Shown here: piece after piece, positions 33,134 through 42,548 of the stretch | How positions within the stretch are numbered: position 1 is the first letter of the stretch | Layout: the number at the start of each line of letters is the position of its first letter | Assembly (NCBI GenBank): GCA_903929045.1 | Contig: CAIYTE010000061.1 | Coordinates: 1-64,000 of the forward strand | DNA length: 64,000 nucleotides | Direction: 5' to 3' | DNA from: an uncultured Hyphomicrobiales bacterium | Lineage (GTDB): Bacteria > Pseudomonadota > Alphaproteobacteria > Rhizobiales > Xanthobacteraceae | Program-made: the position numbers and the translations under genes | Notes under the pieces: generated by a model | Database searches by the model: none | Told to the model about the DNA's origin: nothing | What the model saw: only the letters and a program-made list of their open reading frames with translations

Positions 33134-33159
33134 TCGCTGACGCAGCGATGCAAGCATCG

Positions 33160-33191
33160 AGGCCGGGCCCTGTGCCCGGCCTTTTTGTTTT
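33160..33191 (+). terminator. Intrinsic terminator after rho
   Basis: A perfect 9-base stem aggccgggc / gcccggcct with loop cctgt, then ttttgttttg. Confidence 0.9.
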
Positions 33192-33194
33192 GTC

Positions 33195-33327
33195 CTTATC
33201 CCTCCCCTGCAAGGGGAGGGTGACCGCGGGTGAAACGAGCGGGCGGGTGGGGTTATGTTTCATGGACACTAAACCCCACCCGGCTCGCTTACGCTCGCCA
33301 TCCTCCCCTTGCAGCGCAGGGATTAAG
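33195..33327. repeat. Family F inverted pair without a gene (F2)
   Basis: Left arm cttatccctcccctgcaagg...gcgggtggggtt and right arm aaccccacccggctcgcttacgctcgcc...gggattaag face each other around a spacer of about 20 bases. The design equals the ends of the DUF559 unit at 30726-31174, lacking the gene. It occupies much of the 314-base gap between rho and the next gene. Confidence 0.8.
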
Positions 33328-33447
33328 CGCGCCCAATCTTTGAGCGCGTTTGCCGCTAATTGATGCGGCGGTTACAGGCGAAACGAAAGGATTTGGAAAC
33401 CATGTCGGCGCGACTTTAGTAGGTGCATACCGCAAGAGTCATTTGAA

Positions 33448-35778
33448 ATGCCCGCGCCTCACCGCCGGCCGATCCCGCGTCCTGCGCTGTGGATTGCGGC
33501 GCCGACTTTCATTGTCAGCCTGATCGTCGCCGCCGGCACTTATGCCGGCCCCACCGCCGTTGTCGTGCTCGCCGCGCTCGGCGCTTTGGCCATCGGTATT
33601 TTCGCCGAGCGCCGGTTTGCCCGCATCATTTCCTCGTTCGACCGCATCGCGCGCGGCGACCGCTACACGACATTGCCCAATCTGGTCGGCGACGGCGCCA
33701 TCCAGGGCTTTCACGACACAGCGGAAACCGTTCGCGCCGCGTTGATCGAAGCCGACACGCTGACGGTCGATCAGCTCCGCCGTGAAACCGAAGCGCGCCT
33801 GCATCATGCCGGACGTCTGTTCTTCACCGGCAATTTCCGTCATGCCGTCGAGGAAGTCGTGCACGCCTTCACCTCCGCCGGCGCGCGCATTCGCGGCACC
33901 GCCGCTGAACTGGTCGAAAGCAACCGGCTGATGGCGCAGCAGGTCACTGCCGCATCCGACGCCGCGGCGCAGGCGGCGGAAGATGTCGCCGGCGTTGCCG
34001 CTGCGGCGCGCGACGTCGAAATCCTGGTGATGAACTCGGCGCAGCAAGTCGATGACGCCCGCACCGCGACCAAGCGCACCACGACCGAACTGGCGCGGGC
34101 TGACGCGACGATGAAAACGCTGGCCGGCGCGGCGCAGCGCATCGAGGAAGTCATCAAGCTCATTCACGCCATTGCCGGACAAACGTCGTTGCTGGCGCTC
34201 AACGCCACCATCGAAGCGGCGCGCGCTGGTGAATCCGGCCGGGGCTTTGCCGTGGTCGCGGCGGAAGTGAAGGAATTGTCGCGGCGTACCGCCAAGGCGA
34301 CGGAAGACGTGCGCGCACAGATCCACGGCATTCAGCTCGCGGTGAACGACACCGCCGAGGCGATCCTTGCCGTCGACCGCAGCGTCGCCGACATGGGCAG
34401 CGTCAACGAAAACATCAACGTCATCATCGAGCAGCAGGTGCAGCAGCTCGACCGCATCGGCACCGAAGCGATGAAGGTCGCCGCCAAGGTCAGCGAAGCG
34501 CTGCCCGGCATCCGGACCGTCGTCACCGACGTGGCGATGGCCGGCGACGCCGTGTTGTCGACCGCCGAAGACCTGATCGATCGCGCCGATGTACTGGCGA
34601 GTTCGGTGAGCCGTTATTTCGCCGATCTGGACCACGGCTCGATCAAGGTCGGCATTCTGCATTCGCTGTCGGGCACGCTGACGGCCAGCGAGCGGCCGCT
34701 GCAGCAGCTGCTCGTCATGATGATCGAGACGCTCAACCGGAATGGCGGGTTGCTGGGCCGTCCGGTCGAGGCCGTGATTATGGACCCGCGCTCCGACACC
34801 GGCGTCTATGCCGATCAGGCCCGCATGCTGTTGCGCGAACATAAAGTGGCGGCGATCTTTGGCTGCTGGACGTCGGCTTCGCGCAAGCAGGTGCTGCCGG
34901 TGCTCGCCGAGCATAACGGCCTGCTGTTCTATCCGAGCCAGTACGAAGGCGAAGAGCAGTCGCCCCATGTCATTTATACCGGCGCGACGCCGCGGCAGCA
35001 GGCTTTACCCGCGGTCGATCATCTGCTGTCGCTCGGTCGCCGACGCTTCTTTCTGGTCGGTACGGATTACGTCTATCCGCGCACCACCAACGCCATCATC
35101 CGCAATTATCTGCGCAGCCGCGGTATCGGCGACGATGCGGTGGCGGAAATGTACACGCCGTTCAGCGAACGCAACTGGCGCGACAAGGTGCATGAGATCC
35201 GCAAATTCGCCGGGCGCGACGGCGCCATCATCGCCACGCTGTCGGGCGACGCCAACGTCCACTTCTTCCGCGAGCGCGCGCACCAGGGCCTCGACGCCGA
35301 CGGCCTGCCGGTGATGAGCCTGTCCCTGGGCGAAGCAGAGATGCCCGCGCTCTACGAGCGCAACCTGATCGGCCACATGGTGGCCTGGACCTATCTGCAC
35401 ACGCTCGACACGCCGGAAAACCACGCCTTCATCGACGAGTGGCGTGAGTTCACCGGCGACGCGAACGCGACCACCAACGACCCGATGGAAGCGAGCTGGC
35501 TTGGCTTCCGGCTGTGGACGGAGAGCGTTCAGGCCGCGGGTACCACCGATGTTGCCGCGGTGCGGGCGGCGCTGGCGGGGCGGAGCATCAGGGCGCCGTC
35601 GGGCTTCGACATTATCGTCGATCCCGAGAACCAGCATCTGCACAAGCCGTCGATCATCGGCCGCATGGACGAGAAGAACGTCATTTGGCCGGTGTGGGCC
35701 AGCGCTACGGTCGTCGCGCCGGAGCCGTGGAGCCAGTGGCTGCCGAAGAATGCGATGCCGATCAAGAAGGCCGGATAG
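33448..35778 (+). CDS. Chemoreceptor signalling domain fused to a C-terminal UrtA-like ligand-binding domain
   Basis: A 776-residue fusion. Residues 13-53 form a tight membrane hairpin with almost no periplasmic loop. Next come a HAMP-like region and an MCP signalling domain (tip near 237-260: IAGQTSLLALNATIEAARAG). From about 398 to the end it is a urea/short-chain-amide ABC-receptor domain of the UrtA/AmiC type (IKVGILHSLSG, FGCWTSASRK, NGLLFYPSQYEGEE). The binding domain has no signal peptide and follows the cytoplasmic module, so it should sense in the cytoplasm, as AmiC does. The order is opposite to ordinary chemoreceptors. The ligand might be urea or an amide. Confidence 0.92.
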   Translation: MPAPHRRPIPRPALWIAAPTFIVSLIVAAGTYAGPTAVVVLAALGALAIGIFAERRFARIISSFDRIARGDRYTTLPNLVGDGAIQGFHDTAETVRAALIEADTLTVDQLRRETEARLHHAGRLFFTGNFRHAVEEVVHAFTSAGARIRGTAAELVESNRLMAQQVTAASDAAAQAAEDVAGVAAAARDVEILVMNSAQQVDDARTATKRTTTELARADATMKTLAGAAQRIEEVIKLIHAIAGQTSLLALNATIEAARAGESGRGFAVVAAEVKELSRRTAKATEDVRAQIHGIQLAVNDTAEAILAVDRSVADMGSVNENINVIIEQQVQQLDRIGTEAMKVAAKVSEALPGIRTVVTDVAMAGDAVLSTAEDLIDRADVLASSVSRYFADLDHGSIKVGILHSLSGTLTASERPLQQLLVMMIETLNRNGGLLGRPVEAVIMDPRSDTGVYADQARMLLREHKVAAIFGCWTSASRKQVLPVLAEHNGLLFYPSQYEGEEQSPHVIYTGATPRQQALPAVDHLLSLGRRRFFLVGTDYVYPRTTNAIIRNYLRSRGIGDDAVAEMYTPFSERNWRDKVHEIRKFAGRDGAIIATLSGDANVHFFRERAHQGLDADGLPVMSLSLGEAEMPALYERNLIGHMVAWTYLHTLDTPENHAFIDEWREFTGDANATTNDPMEASWLGFRLWTESVQAAGTTDVAAVRAALAGRSIRAPSGFDIIVDPENQHLHKPSIIGRMDEKNVIWPVWASATVVAPEPWSQWLPKNAMPIKKAG

Positions 35779-35779
35779 G

Positions 35780-36748
35780 CTATCCGTTGGCCGTGACACC
35801 GTCGATATCCTCGGCCGGGGCGGCAAACGTCGCTTCACGCGATGAAGCTCGGCTCAGCGTCCTTGCCGCCGCGATGGCCGCGACCGCAACAACGGCGCCA
35901 CCGGCAATATCGACAAAGTAGTGCGCACCAATGAACGGCGCCGCGGCGATCAGCCCGGCGTTGAGGACAGCCACGACCCAACGCACATAAGGCACCGACG
36001 CAAGCGCCCACACGAACAGCGACGCGCCAACCGTGTGAAAACTCGGGAAACTGATCAGACCTTCGGCCGCGCTCAGATCGATCCAATACGGCAGGCCAGA
36101 GCGCAGCGCGTTTAGCGTCGGCAGAGGCGTGTAGCGCGTATCCGGGATTGGAGCGCCGACCGGCAGGCCGAGATCGAGATAGATCGTCGTGATCGAAGGC
36201 GTGAAGATGGAAATGAGGACAGTGGCGAAAAGCCCGACTCCGGCCGCGAAGATGAACAACTGCAATCGGTGCGTCTGTTTCAGGAAGAACAGCAGCAACG
36301 GCACCACGACGAATTGCGGCATCAGCGTGAAGTAGGCCAAGGTCACCGCGTTGTGCAACCACGGCCGGCGCGAGAAGAATTCGATGTAGACTTGGCGATC
36401 GATGCCGAGGGCGGTGTCGATGGCGAGCAGGTTGGTGTCCTGAAACGGCAGCGGCACCGCGGCGGCGTAGCTCATCAACGTGCCGGCCAGCAGGATCACA
36501 AGCAGTTGCAGAAAGCTCTCGGCGAGCGCGCGCAGCCGTTCATCGGGCCGCACGTAGGTATAGAGGCACCAGGTGGCGGTCAGCACGCTGAACGGCACCA
36601 GCAGCAGCGGCCGGCTCAACGGATCGACGCGCACCCCGGTGAGAGAGAAGCTGATGATCGTTGCGGCGATCATGACGGCCGCGAGAATCCAGATACACCG
36701 CGTGAACGCGGCGATGGTCTTATCCTCAGCGGTATAAGGGTGCCCCAT
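35780..36748 (-). CDS. PAP2-superfamily membrane protein (Aur1/Ipt1-like)
   Basis: A 322-residue polytopic protein with about seven helices. The phosphatase/transferase motifs are FPSFHTVGA near 237 (Ser-Phe-His) and GAHYFVDIAGG near 275 (His and Asp). This resembles the inositolphosphotransferase-like PAP2 group; the lipid or sugar-phosphate substrate is unknown. It is convergent with the MCP-UrtA gene. Confidence 0.88.
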   Translation of the reverse strand: MGHPYTAEDKTIAAFTRCIWILAAVMIAATIISFSLTGVRVDPLSRPLLLVPFSVLTATWCLYTYVRPDERLRALAESFLQLLVILLAGTLMSYAAAVPLPFQDTNLLAIDTALGIDRQVYIEFFSRRPWLHNAVTLAYFTLMPQFVVVPLLLFFLKQTHRLQLFIFAAGVGLFATVLISIFTPSITTIYLDLGLPVGAPIPDTRYTPLPTLNALRSGLPYWIDLSAAEGLISFPSFHTVGASLFVWALASVPYVRWVVAVLNAGLIAAAPFIGAHYFVDIAGGAVVAVAAIAAARTLSRASSREATFAAPAEDIDGVTANG

Positions 36749-36905
36749 AGGTATTCGACTAGGGGCTGCATTTTAAAGATTTGCTACGATGGATATTTCA
36801 ATTGTTCATGACGCCGATTTTTCGCGGTTCCAATAAACGAGCATGTGTTGTGCATTACGCGAAGCGATCAAAACATTTTTTGACGCGATGCTGCATTGAG
36901 CGCGG

Positions 36906-38936
<2,031 letters not shown>

Positions 38937-38965
38937 GGCGCGACACTAACGCGGAATGATCGTCA

Positions 38966-39080
38966 CGTCATTCCGGGGCGCGCGTCGGCGCGAACCCGGA
39001 ATCCAGGGCTGCACTCACTGCCACTCTTTTGTTGCTCTGGATTCCGGGCTCGCGGGCAAGTGACCGCGCCCCGGAATGAC
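38966..39080. repeat. Family C palindromic repeat, copy C2
   Basis: cgtcattccggggcgcgcgt ... gcgccccggaatgac with inner arms cccggaatccag / ctggattccggg. It lies just downstream of the DUF2147 gene, at the promoter side of the thioredoxin-like gene. Confidence 0.85.
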
Positions 39081-39086
39081 AGACGG

Positions 39087-39458
39087 CTAATTCCGCGTCC
39101 AGGTTTCACCACGGCAGAACACACCGGCCACGCAACCCTTGAGACTGAGTGCATTCGCACTCTCCAGCGTGGCGACACCGGCATAGGTTTTCCCCGACTC
39201 GACGTCGAGCAGCTCGCCCTTCCAGGTGTTGTCGCCTGATTTCGCCGCGCCCTTCATGATGACGGTGCCGACGGTGTTCTTGCGCGCTGGATCTTTCACC
39301 GCGGCGATCTTGCCACAGAGCTTGCCGCCACAGTTCCAGAAGTTGACCTGAGTGCCGGTCGAAGGCCGGGTCCAGGTGCCGTAAGGCTCGGCGGCGCTGG
39401 CCGCGCCGGTGCATGCGATGATGACGAGCGCCGCGAATATTGCACGATGACGTGTCAT
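39087..39458 (-). CDS. DUF2147 secreted protein
   Basis: A 123-residue precursor with a Sec signal (cleavage after ASA, near residue 23) and the DUF2147 core GTWTRPSTGTQVNFWNCGGKLCGKI plus a C-terminal GCVAGVFCRGETWTR. Four cysteines in the mature part could form two disulfides. It is periplasmic; function unknown. GGGAGGGACA precedes the ATG. Confidence 0.88.
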   Translation of the reverse strand: MTRHRAIFAALVIIACTGAASAAEPYGTWTRPSTGTQVNFWNCGGKLCGKIAAVKDPARKNTVGTVIMKGAAKSGDNTWKGELLDVESGKTYAGVATLESANALSLKGCVAGVFCRGETWTRN

Positions 39459-39514
39459 GGCTGTCCCTCCCGTTTTTTAAGTGTGGGAGCAGCTTAGCAC
39501 CGCGTGCTGCGGCC

Positions 39515-39991
39515 TTACAGCGCGATCAGGTCGTCCTGGAGTTCGTCCTGCGGCACCAGCGTTTCGCGGGTCAGCGGGATGGGATGCCCGACATATTGTT
39601 CGGCGGCATCGAGAGTGTCGTTCAACACGCGCAGGCTGAGAAGCTTGCCGTCGCGATAGCGGGCAAGATGCGCGACGCGATAACAGATGGCGCGGCCAGT
39701 GGCGATGTGGACGCAGGAAAGCTTGCCGAACATGGCACTGGTGTCACCATCGACCAGCAGACTGTCCATCGTCAGGTTTTTGAAGCGGACAATGCCGGGC
39801 AACAGATTGGCGAAACGCTCGATGATCGCCTGCTTGCCGCGCCAGACGCCGCAGAACTGCATGATCTCGGCGGGGCCGGCGTTGCACCATTCGACGTCGT
39901 CGTCGCACATGTCGGCGATGGCGTGCGGGTCGCGCGAGAGATAGGCGCTGTAAAAAGCGTCAACGACGTCGCGGCTCACTTCATAGGTCAT
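39515..39991 (-). CDS. SnoaL/NTF2-like protein
   Basis: A 158-residue single-domain protein of the NTF2-like fold: VVDAFYSAYLSRDPHAIADMCDDDVEW at the start, then FCGVWRGKQAIIERFANL and a ketosteroid-isomerase-like sheet. Such proteins are small-molecule isomerases, hydrolases or binders; the substrate is not evident. A 9-base inverted repeat lies upstream at 40021-40047. Confidence 0.85.
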   Translation of the reverse strand: MTYEVSRDVVDAFYSAYLSRDPHAIADMCDDDVEWCNAGPAEIMQFCGVWRGKQAIIERFANLLPGIVRFKNLTMDSLLVDGDTSAMFGKLSCVHIATGRAICYRVAHLARYRDGKLLSLRVLNDTLDAAEQYVGHPIPLTRETLVPQDELQDDLIAL

Positions 39992-40020
39992 GATGGATAT
40001 CCCTGAGGTATCATCTAACC

Positions 40021-40047
40021 CAAATAACGTTGACCCCTCGTTATTTG
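40021..40047. promoter_or_regulatory. Perfect inverted repeat upstream of the SnoaL-like gene
   Basis: CAAATAACG (40021-40029) and CGTTATTTG (40039-40047) form a 9-base dyad with a 9-base centre, 30 bases upstream of the start codon. It could be a regulator site or an mRNA hairpin; no regulator is adjacent. Confidence 0.4.
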
Positions 40048-40126
40048 AGGGCCCATTCGGCTTGGCGAAGCTGGAATGGCAATCTCGATGAAGATGGTGC
40101 GTGGTGACGCGCCGGACGGTGCCGGC

Positions 40127-40186
40127 TCAAGCTGAGAGCAGTAAGGCGAGAAGACCGATGGCGACGAGGTGATACTCAATACGCAT
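40127..40186 (-). CDS. Candidate 19-residue hydrophobic small protein
   Basis: ATG at 40186 preceded by GGAGATGAGCGC gives MRIEYHLVAIGLLALLLSA and a stop. The peptide would form a single short membrane helix. It occupies a 300-base gap that otherwise holds only the 40021 inverted repeat. The good ribosome site and hydrophobic sequence support it; there is no homology evidence. Confidence 0.4.
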   Translation of the reverse strand: MRIEYHLVAIGLLALLLSA

Positions 40187-40292
40187 GCGCTCATCTCCGG
40201 CAACGGGTGTGTCGCGCGGTCAACGGGGGGTGCCGCGGCAAAGTTCCGCCGCATACGCGCAAGTCTGTCGTGCGAAAACGCGTGGACCGGCG

Positions 40293-40610
40293 TCAGGCGG
40301 CTGAGGACGCGTCGGCGACTGGTACGGTGGCCGGCTTCAGCTTTTTCGCCACCGTCTTGGGCGCGCGCATGAACTGTACGCCGACGGCTTTGTCGGAGCG
40401 CCACATGACCTCGCACCAGCGCGTCAGTTTGGGATTGAGGATGATGACGAACTGCTGCGGCACGGTCTGTGAATCGTGCACCAGCAGGCGTGCGCCGATC
40501 GGCGATACGTCGCTCATCTGGCATTCCAGCGGCGGGCTGATGCCGGTGGCGATGCGCACGGTATGTGAAATTTCGCGGCGGGCGATGGCGCGTTTGTCGT
40601 GGTGGTCCAT
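40293..40610 (-). CDS. PilZ-domain protein
   Basis: A 105-residue protein with a PilZ-like fold: DKRAIARREISHTVRI (c-di-GMP-type RxxxR near the N-terminus), CQMSDVSPIGARLLV (degenerate [D/N]xSxxG, here DVSPIG), and CEVMWRSDKAVGVQFM. It probably binds c-di-GMP. The start is uncertain: ATGs at 40610 and 40658 are both in frame and neither has a strong ribosome site. Confidence 0.8.
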   Translation of the reverse strand: MDHHDKRAIARREISHTVRIATGISPPLECQMSDVSPIGARLLVHDSQTVPQQFVIILNPKLTRWCEVMWRSDKAVGVQFMRAPKTVAKKLKPATVPVADASSAA

Positions 40611-40846
40611 GGTCGTGATCTGAAGTTCGTGGCCCTGTTCGGTGTCGATGGAAATCATCTCACGAAGCGGCCAATTCCGTGGGTAGGATTTTGCCGGTGC
40701 GCTGCCGGGCGCCGGCTTCTTGCATTGCATCGCTAACCGGCGCTGGACCGGTTGATTGAATCTAGCGGCTGCGGGTTAAGAATTCGGTGAGAAACGGGGG
40801 CGTCTCACCCCGCCTCATAGGCCGCCGCTCTTGCGGAAACGTCCGC

Positions 40847-40928
40847 TGTCATCATCCGCGAAAGCGGATGATCCAGCTCTTTGTCTTGTCGAAGTAAGCC
40901 CTGGGTCCCCGCCTTCGCGGGGACGACA
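40847..40928. repeat. Family B palindromic repeat, copy B3
   Basis: tgtcatcatccgcgaaagcg...ccccgccttcgcggggacga in the 358-base gap between the PilZ gene and the next small gene. The rest of that gap shows nothing recognisable. Confidence 0.75.
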
Positions 40929-40968
40929 ACTGTTGGTGACCGGGGTCCCGGTGGTTCCGCAAAGGACC

Positions 40969-41163
40969 CTACTTCTTCCCGTCCTTCTGCTTCACCAGCG
41001 CCTCAAGCTCTTCCGTCGCGGTCGCGATGCGCTCGGCGGCAAGTTCTTCCGCGGCGGCGCCGGATGCGGCGGCGGCCTGTTCGGTCAGTTGCCGGATGTT
41101 GTCGCGCAGGATGGCGATGCGGTCGTCGAGGTCCTGGCCGGACAGCGTGTTGCCGTTGCTCAT
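40969..41163 (-). CDS. Small coiled-coil protein (64 aa)
   Basis: An acidic, mostly helical protein (LDDRIAILRDNIRQLTEQAAAA ... EELEALVKQKDGKK) with heptad-like hydrophobic spacing. AGGGAGACACC precedes the ATG, a strong ribosome site. I do not recognise a named family. Confidence 0.75.
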   Translation of the reverse strand: MSNGNTLSGQDLDDRIAILRDNIRQLTEQAAAASGAAAEELAAERIATATEELEALVKQKDGKK

Positions 41164-41269
41164 GGTGTCTCCCTGAAGGTCGTGTAGCGAACGCGCGAGG
41201 TAGCATGGCGTTCCGGTGGAGGTGGGGCAAGGGTGGGTGTTCTACCGCGTTGCGCGTCAGGTCCTTCTT

Positions 41270-41304
41270 GTCATGCCCAGGCTTGACCCGGGCATCCATG
41301 ACTT
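41270..41304. repeat. Family E half repeat, copy E1
   Basis: tgtcatgcccaggcttgacccgggcatccatgac; matches the left half of E2 and E3. It is directly followed by repeat A1. Confidence 0.7.
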
Positions 41305-41309
41305 AGCTG

Positions 41310-41384
41310 GTAGGGCGGATTAGCGAAGCGTAATCCGCCGTAGAACGAAATGGCGGGTTACGCCTGGCGGCTAACCCGCCCTAC
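41310..41384. repeat. Family A palindromic repeat, copy A1
   Basis: gtagggcggattagcgaagc... hairpin, spacer, then ggcgggttacgcc...ggctaacccgccctac. The two hairpins are themselves inverted to each other, a REPIN-like design. Confidence 0.85.
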
Positions 41385-41467
41385 GAGTATCGCCGACATT
41401 TCGGCGCACGCCGAACCATTGCATGCGCGTGTCCGCTACACTGCCCTCCTCACACAGAGGAACCATC

Positions 41468-41866
41468 ATGATCGAGCGCCTGCGGGTTGAACCTTATTCA
41501 ACGTATCTCGAAAGCTATCGCAAAGCCGGCCAGGTGTTTCCGGTGACGGTTGCCAACGGCATGGTGTTCATGTCGGGCCTGCCGCCTTTCGATCCCGACA
41601 CCGGCGAGATCAAACCGGTCCCGTATGAAGTGCAGTGCGAACGGGTGATGACGCAGCTCAAAACCTGTCTCGAAGCCGCCGGCTCGTCGCTGTCGAAAGT
41701 GCTCAAGTGCAATGTCTACTCGACATCGGGGCCGACCAACTTCGCGACGTTCAACGCGGTGTACGACCGCTATTTTCCGAAGGACACCCCGTCGCGGATT
41801 TTCATGTTCATCCACTCCTGGCCGGGCGCGTTCGATATCGAGATCGATTGCGTCGCGGTGGTGTAG
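41468..41866 (+). CDS. RidA-family protein
   Basis: A 132-residue member of the Rid/YjgF family, whose RidA members hydrolyse reactive enamines. Visible core: GMVFMSGLPPFDPDTGEI and SLSKVLKCNVYSTSG. The usual Arg of RidA (RxxxxV near 105) is not obvious (PSRIFMFIHSWPG), so it may be another Rid subgroup. AGAGGAA precedes the ATG at 41468. Its TAG stop lies inside repeat A2. Confidence 0.88.
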   Translation: MIERLRVEPYSTYLESYRKAGQVFPVTVANGMVFMSGLPPFDPDTGEIKPVPYEVQCERVMTQLKTCLEAAGSSLSKVLKCNVYSTSGPTNFATFNAVYDRYFPKDTPSRIFMFIHSWPGAFDIEIDCVAVV

Positions 41867-41937
41867 GGCGGATGAGCGAAGCGTAATCCGCCATCCCGTT
41901 GGCGCGGCGGGTTACGCCTTCGGCTAACCGGCCTTAC
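41863..41937. repeat. Family A palindromic repeat, copy A2
   Basis: 72 of 75 bases equal copy A3 at 42323 (hand comparison). Its first bases, gtag, contain the stop codon of the ridA-type gene. Confidence 0.85.
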
Positions 41938-41944
41938 GCGCTGG

Positions 41945-42058
41945 CATCATCCGCCAACGGATCCGCGCGACGCGCGGTCCGATGACAAGCTCCGGCGGAT
42001 GATTCAGCCTTTATCGAATTGAAGTAAGTGCTGGGTCCCCGCCTGCGCGGGGACGACA
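41945..42058. repeat. Family B-like repeat, copy B4
   Basis: Left part is a divergent long hairpin (catcatccgccaacggatcc ... ggcggatgatt); the right part is the standard ctgggtccccgcctgcgcgg arm. Confidence 0.7.
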
Positions 42059-42069
42059 ACCTATGTCCG

Positions 42070-42173
42070 CCTCATCCTGAGGAGCCGAGCGCAGCGAGGC
42101 GTCTCGAAGGGCGAGACGGCCCCGTCACGGGCGTTCATGGTTCGAGACGCGCTTCGCGCTCCTCACCATGAGG
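42070..42173. repeat. Family D palindromic repeat, copy D1
   Basis: cctcatcctgagg ... ctcgaagggcgagacggccc ... gttcgagacgcgcttcgcgc ... ccatgagg; equals D2 at 51081 in inverted orientation. Confidence 0.8.
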
Positions 42174-42196
42174 TTTGTGAGTGGCGCTCTATTCTC

Positions 42197-42311
42197 TGTC
42201 ATGCCCGGGCTTGACCCGGGCATCCACGACTTAGTCACGTCATCGGGGCTCTGACGTAGTCCGCCGACGCGGAAGCTGCTCATGGATTGCCGGGTCAAGC
42301 CCGGCGGTGAC
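42197..42311. repeat. Family E palindromic repeat, copy E2
   Basis: tgtcatgcccgggcttgacc...catccacgac, spacer, then catggattgccgggtcaagcccggcggtgac. Confidence 0.8.
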
Positions 42312-42322
42312 GGCGCAGATAC

Positions 42323-42397
42323 GTAGGGCGGATTAGCGAAGCGTAATCCGCCATCCCGTTGGCGCGGCGGGTTACGCCTTCGGCTAACCCGCCCTAC
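42323..42397. repeat. Family A palindromic repeat, copy A3
   Basis: Direct repeat of A2 (three differences in 75 bases) with 385 bases of other repeats between them. Confidence 0.85.
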
Positions 42398-42409
42398 TCA
42401 CACCGCTTA

Positions 42410-42446
42410 GTGAGGAGCCTCGCGCTGCGCACTCCTCACCATGGGG
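42410..42446. repeat. Family D partial hairpin, copy D4
   Basis: gtgaggagcctcgcgctgcgcactcctcaccatgggg; the outer third of a D element. It closes the repeat block between ridA and mnmE (41863-42446), in which I see no gene. Confidence 0.6.
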
Positions 42447-42548
42447 TTTTGGAACTGAGGGCGTATCAGCAAAGTGTCATCCCCAGAGGATGTCGCGCTT
42501 GTGCTCCCTCTTGACCCCGCCTCCCTCACCGCGTTCACCTGCGCCGCG

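Noticed and set aside
33439-34968. A 509-codon open frame on the minus strand
   Set aside because: It is antisense to the MCP-UrtA fusion gene and has the low-complexity composition of a shadow frame.
40015-40524. A 169-codon minus-strand frame overlapping the PilZ gene
   Set aside because: Arg-rich composition in a shadow frame; the PilZ frame has recognisable motifs.
41310-42446. Possible CRISPR array from the dense repeats
   Set aside because: The elements are long palindromes of several families with irregular spacing and no unique spacers of constant length; no cas genes are present.
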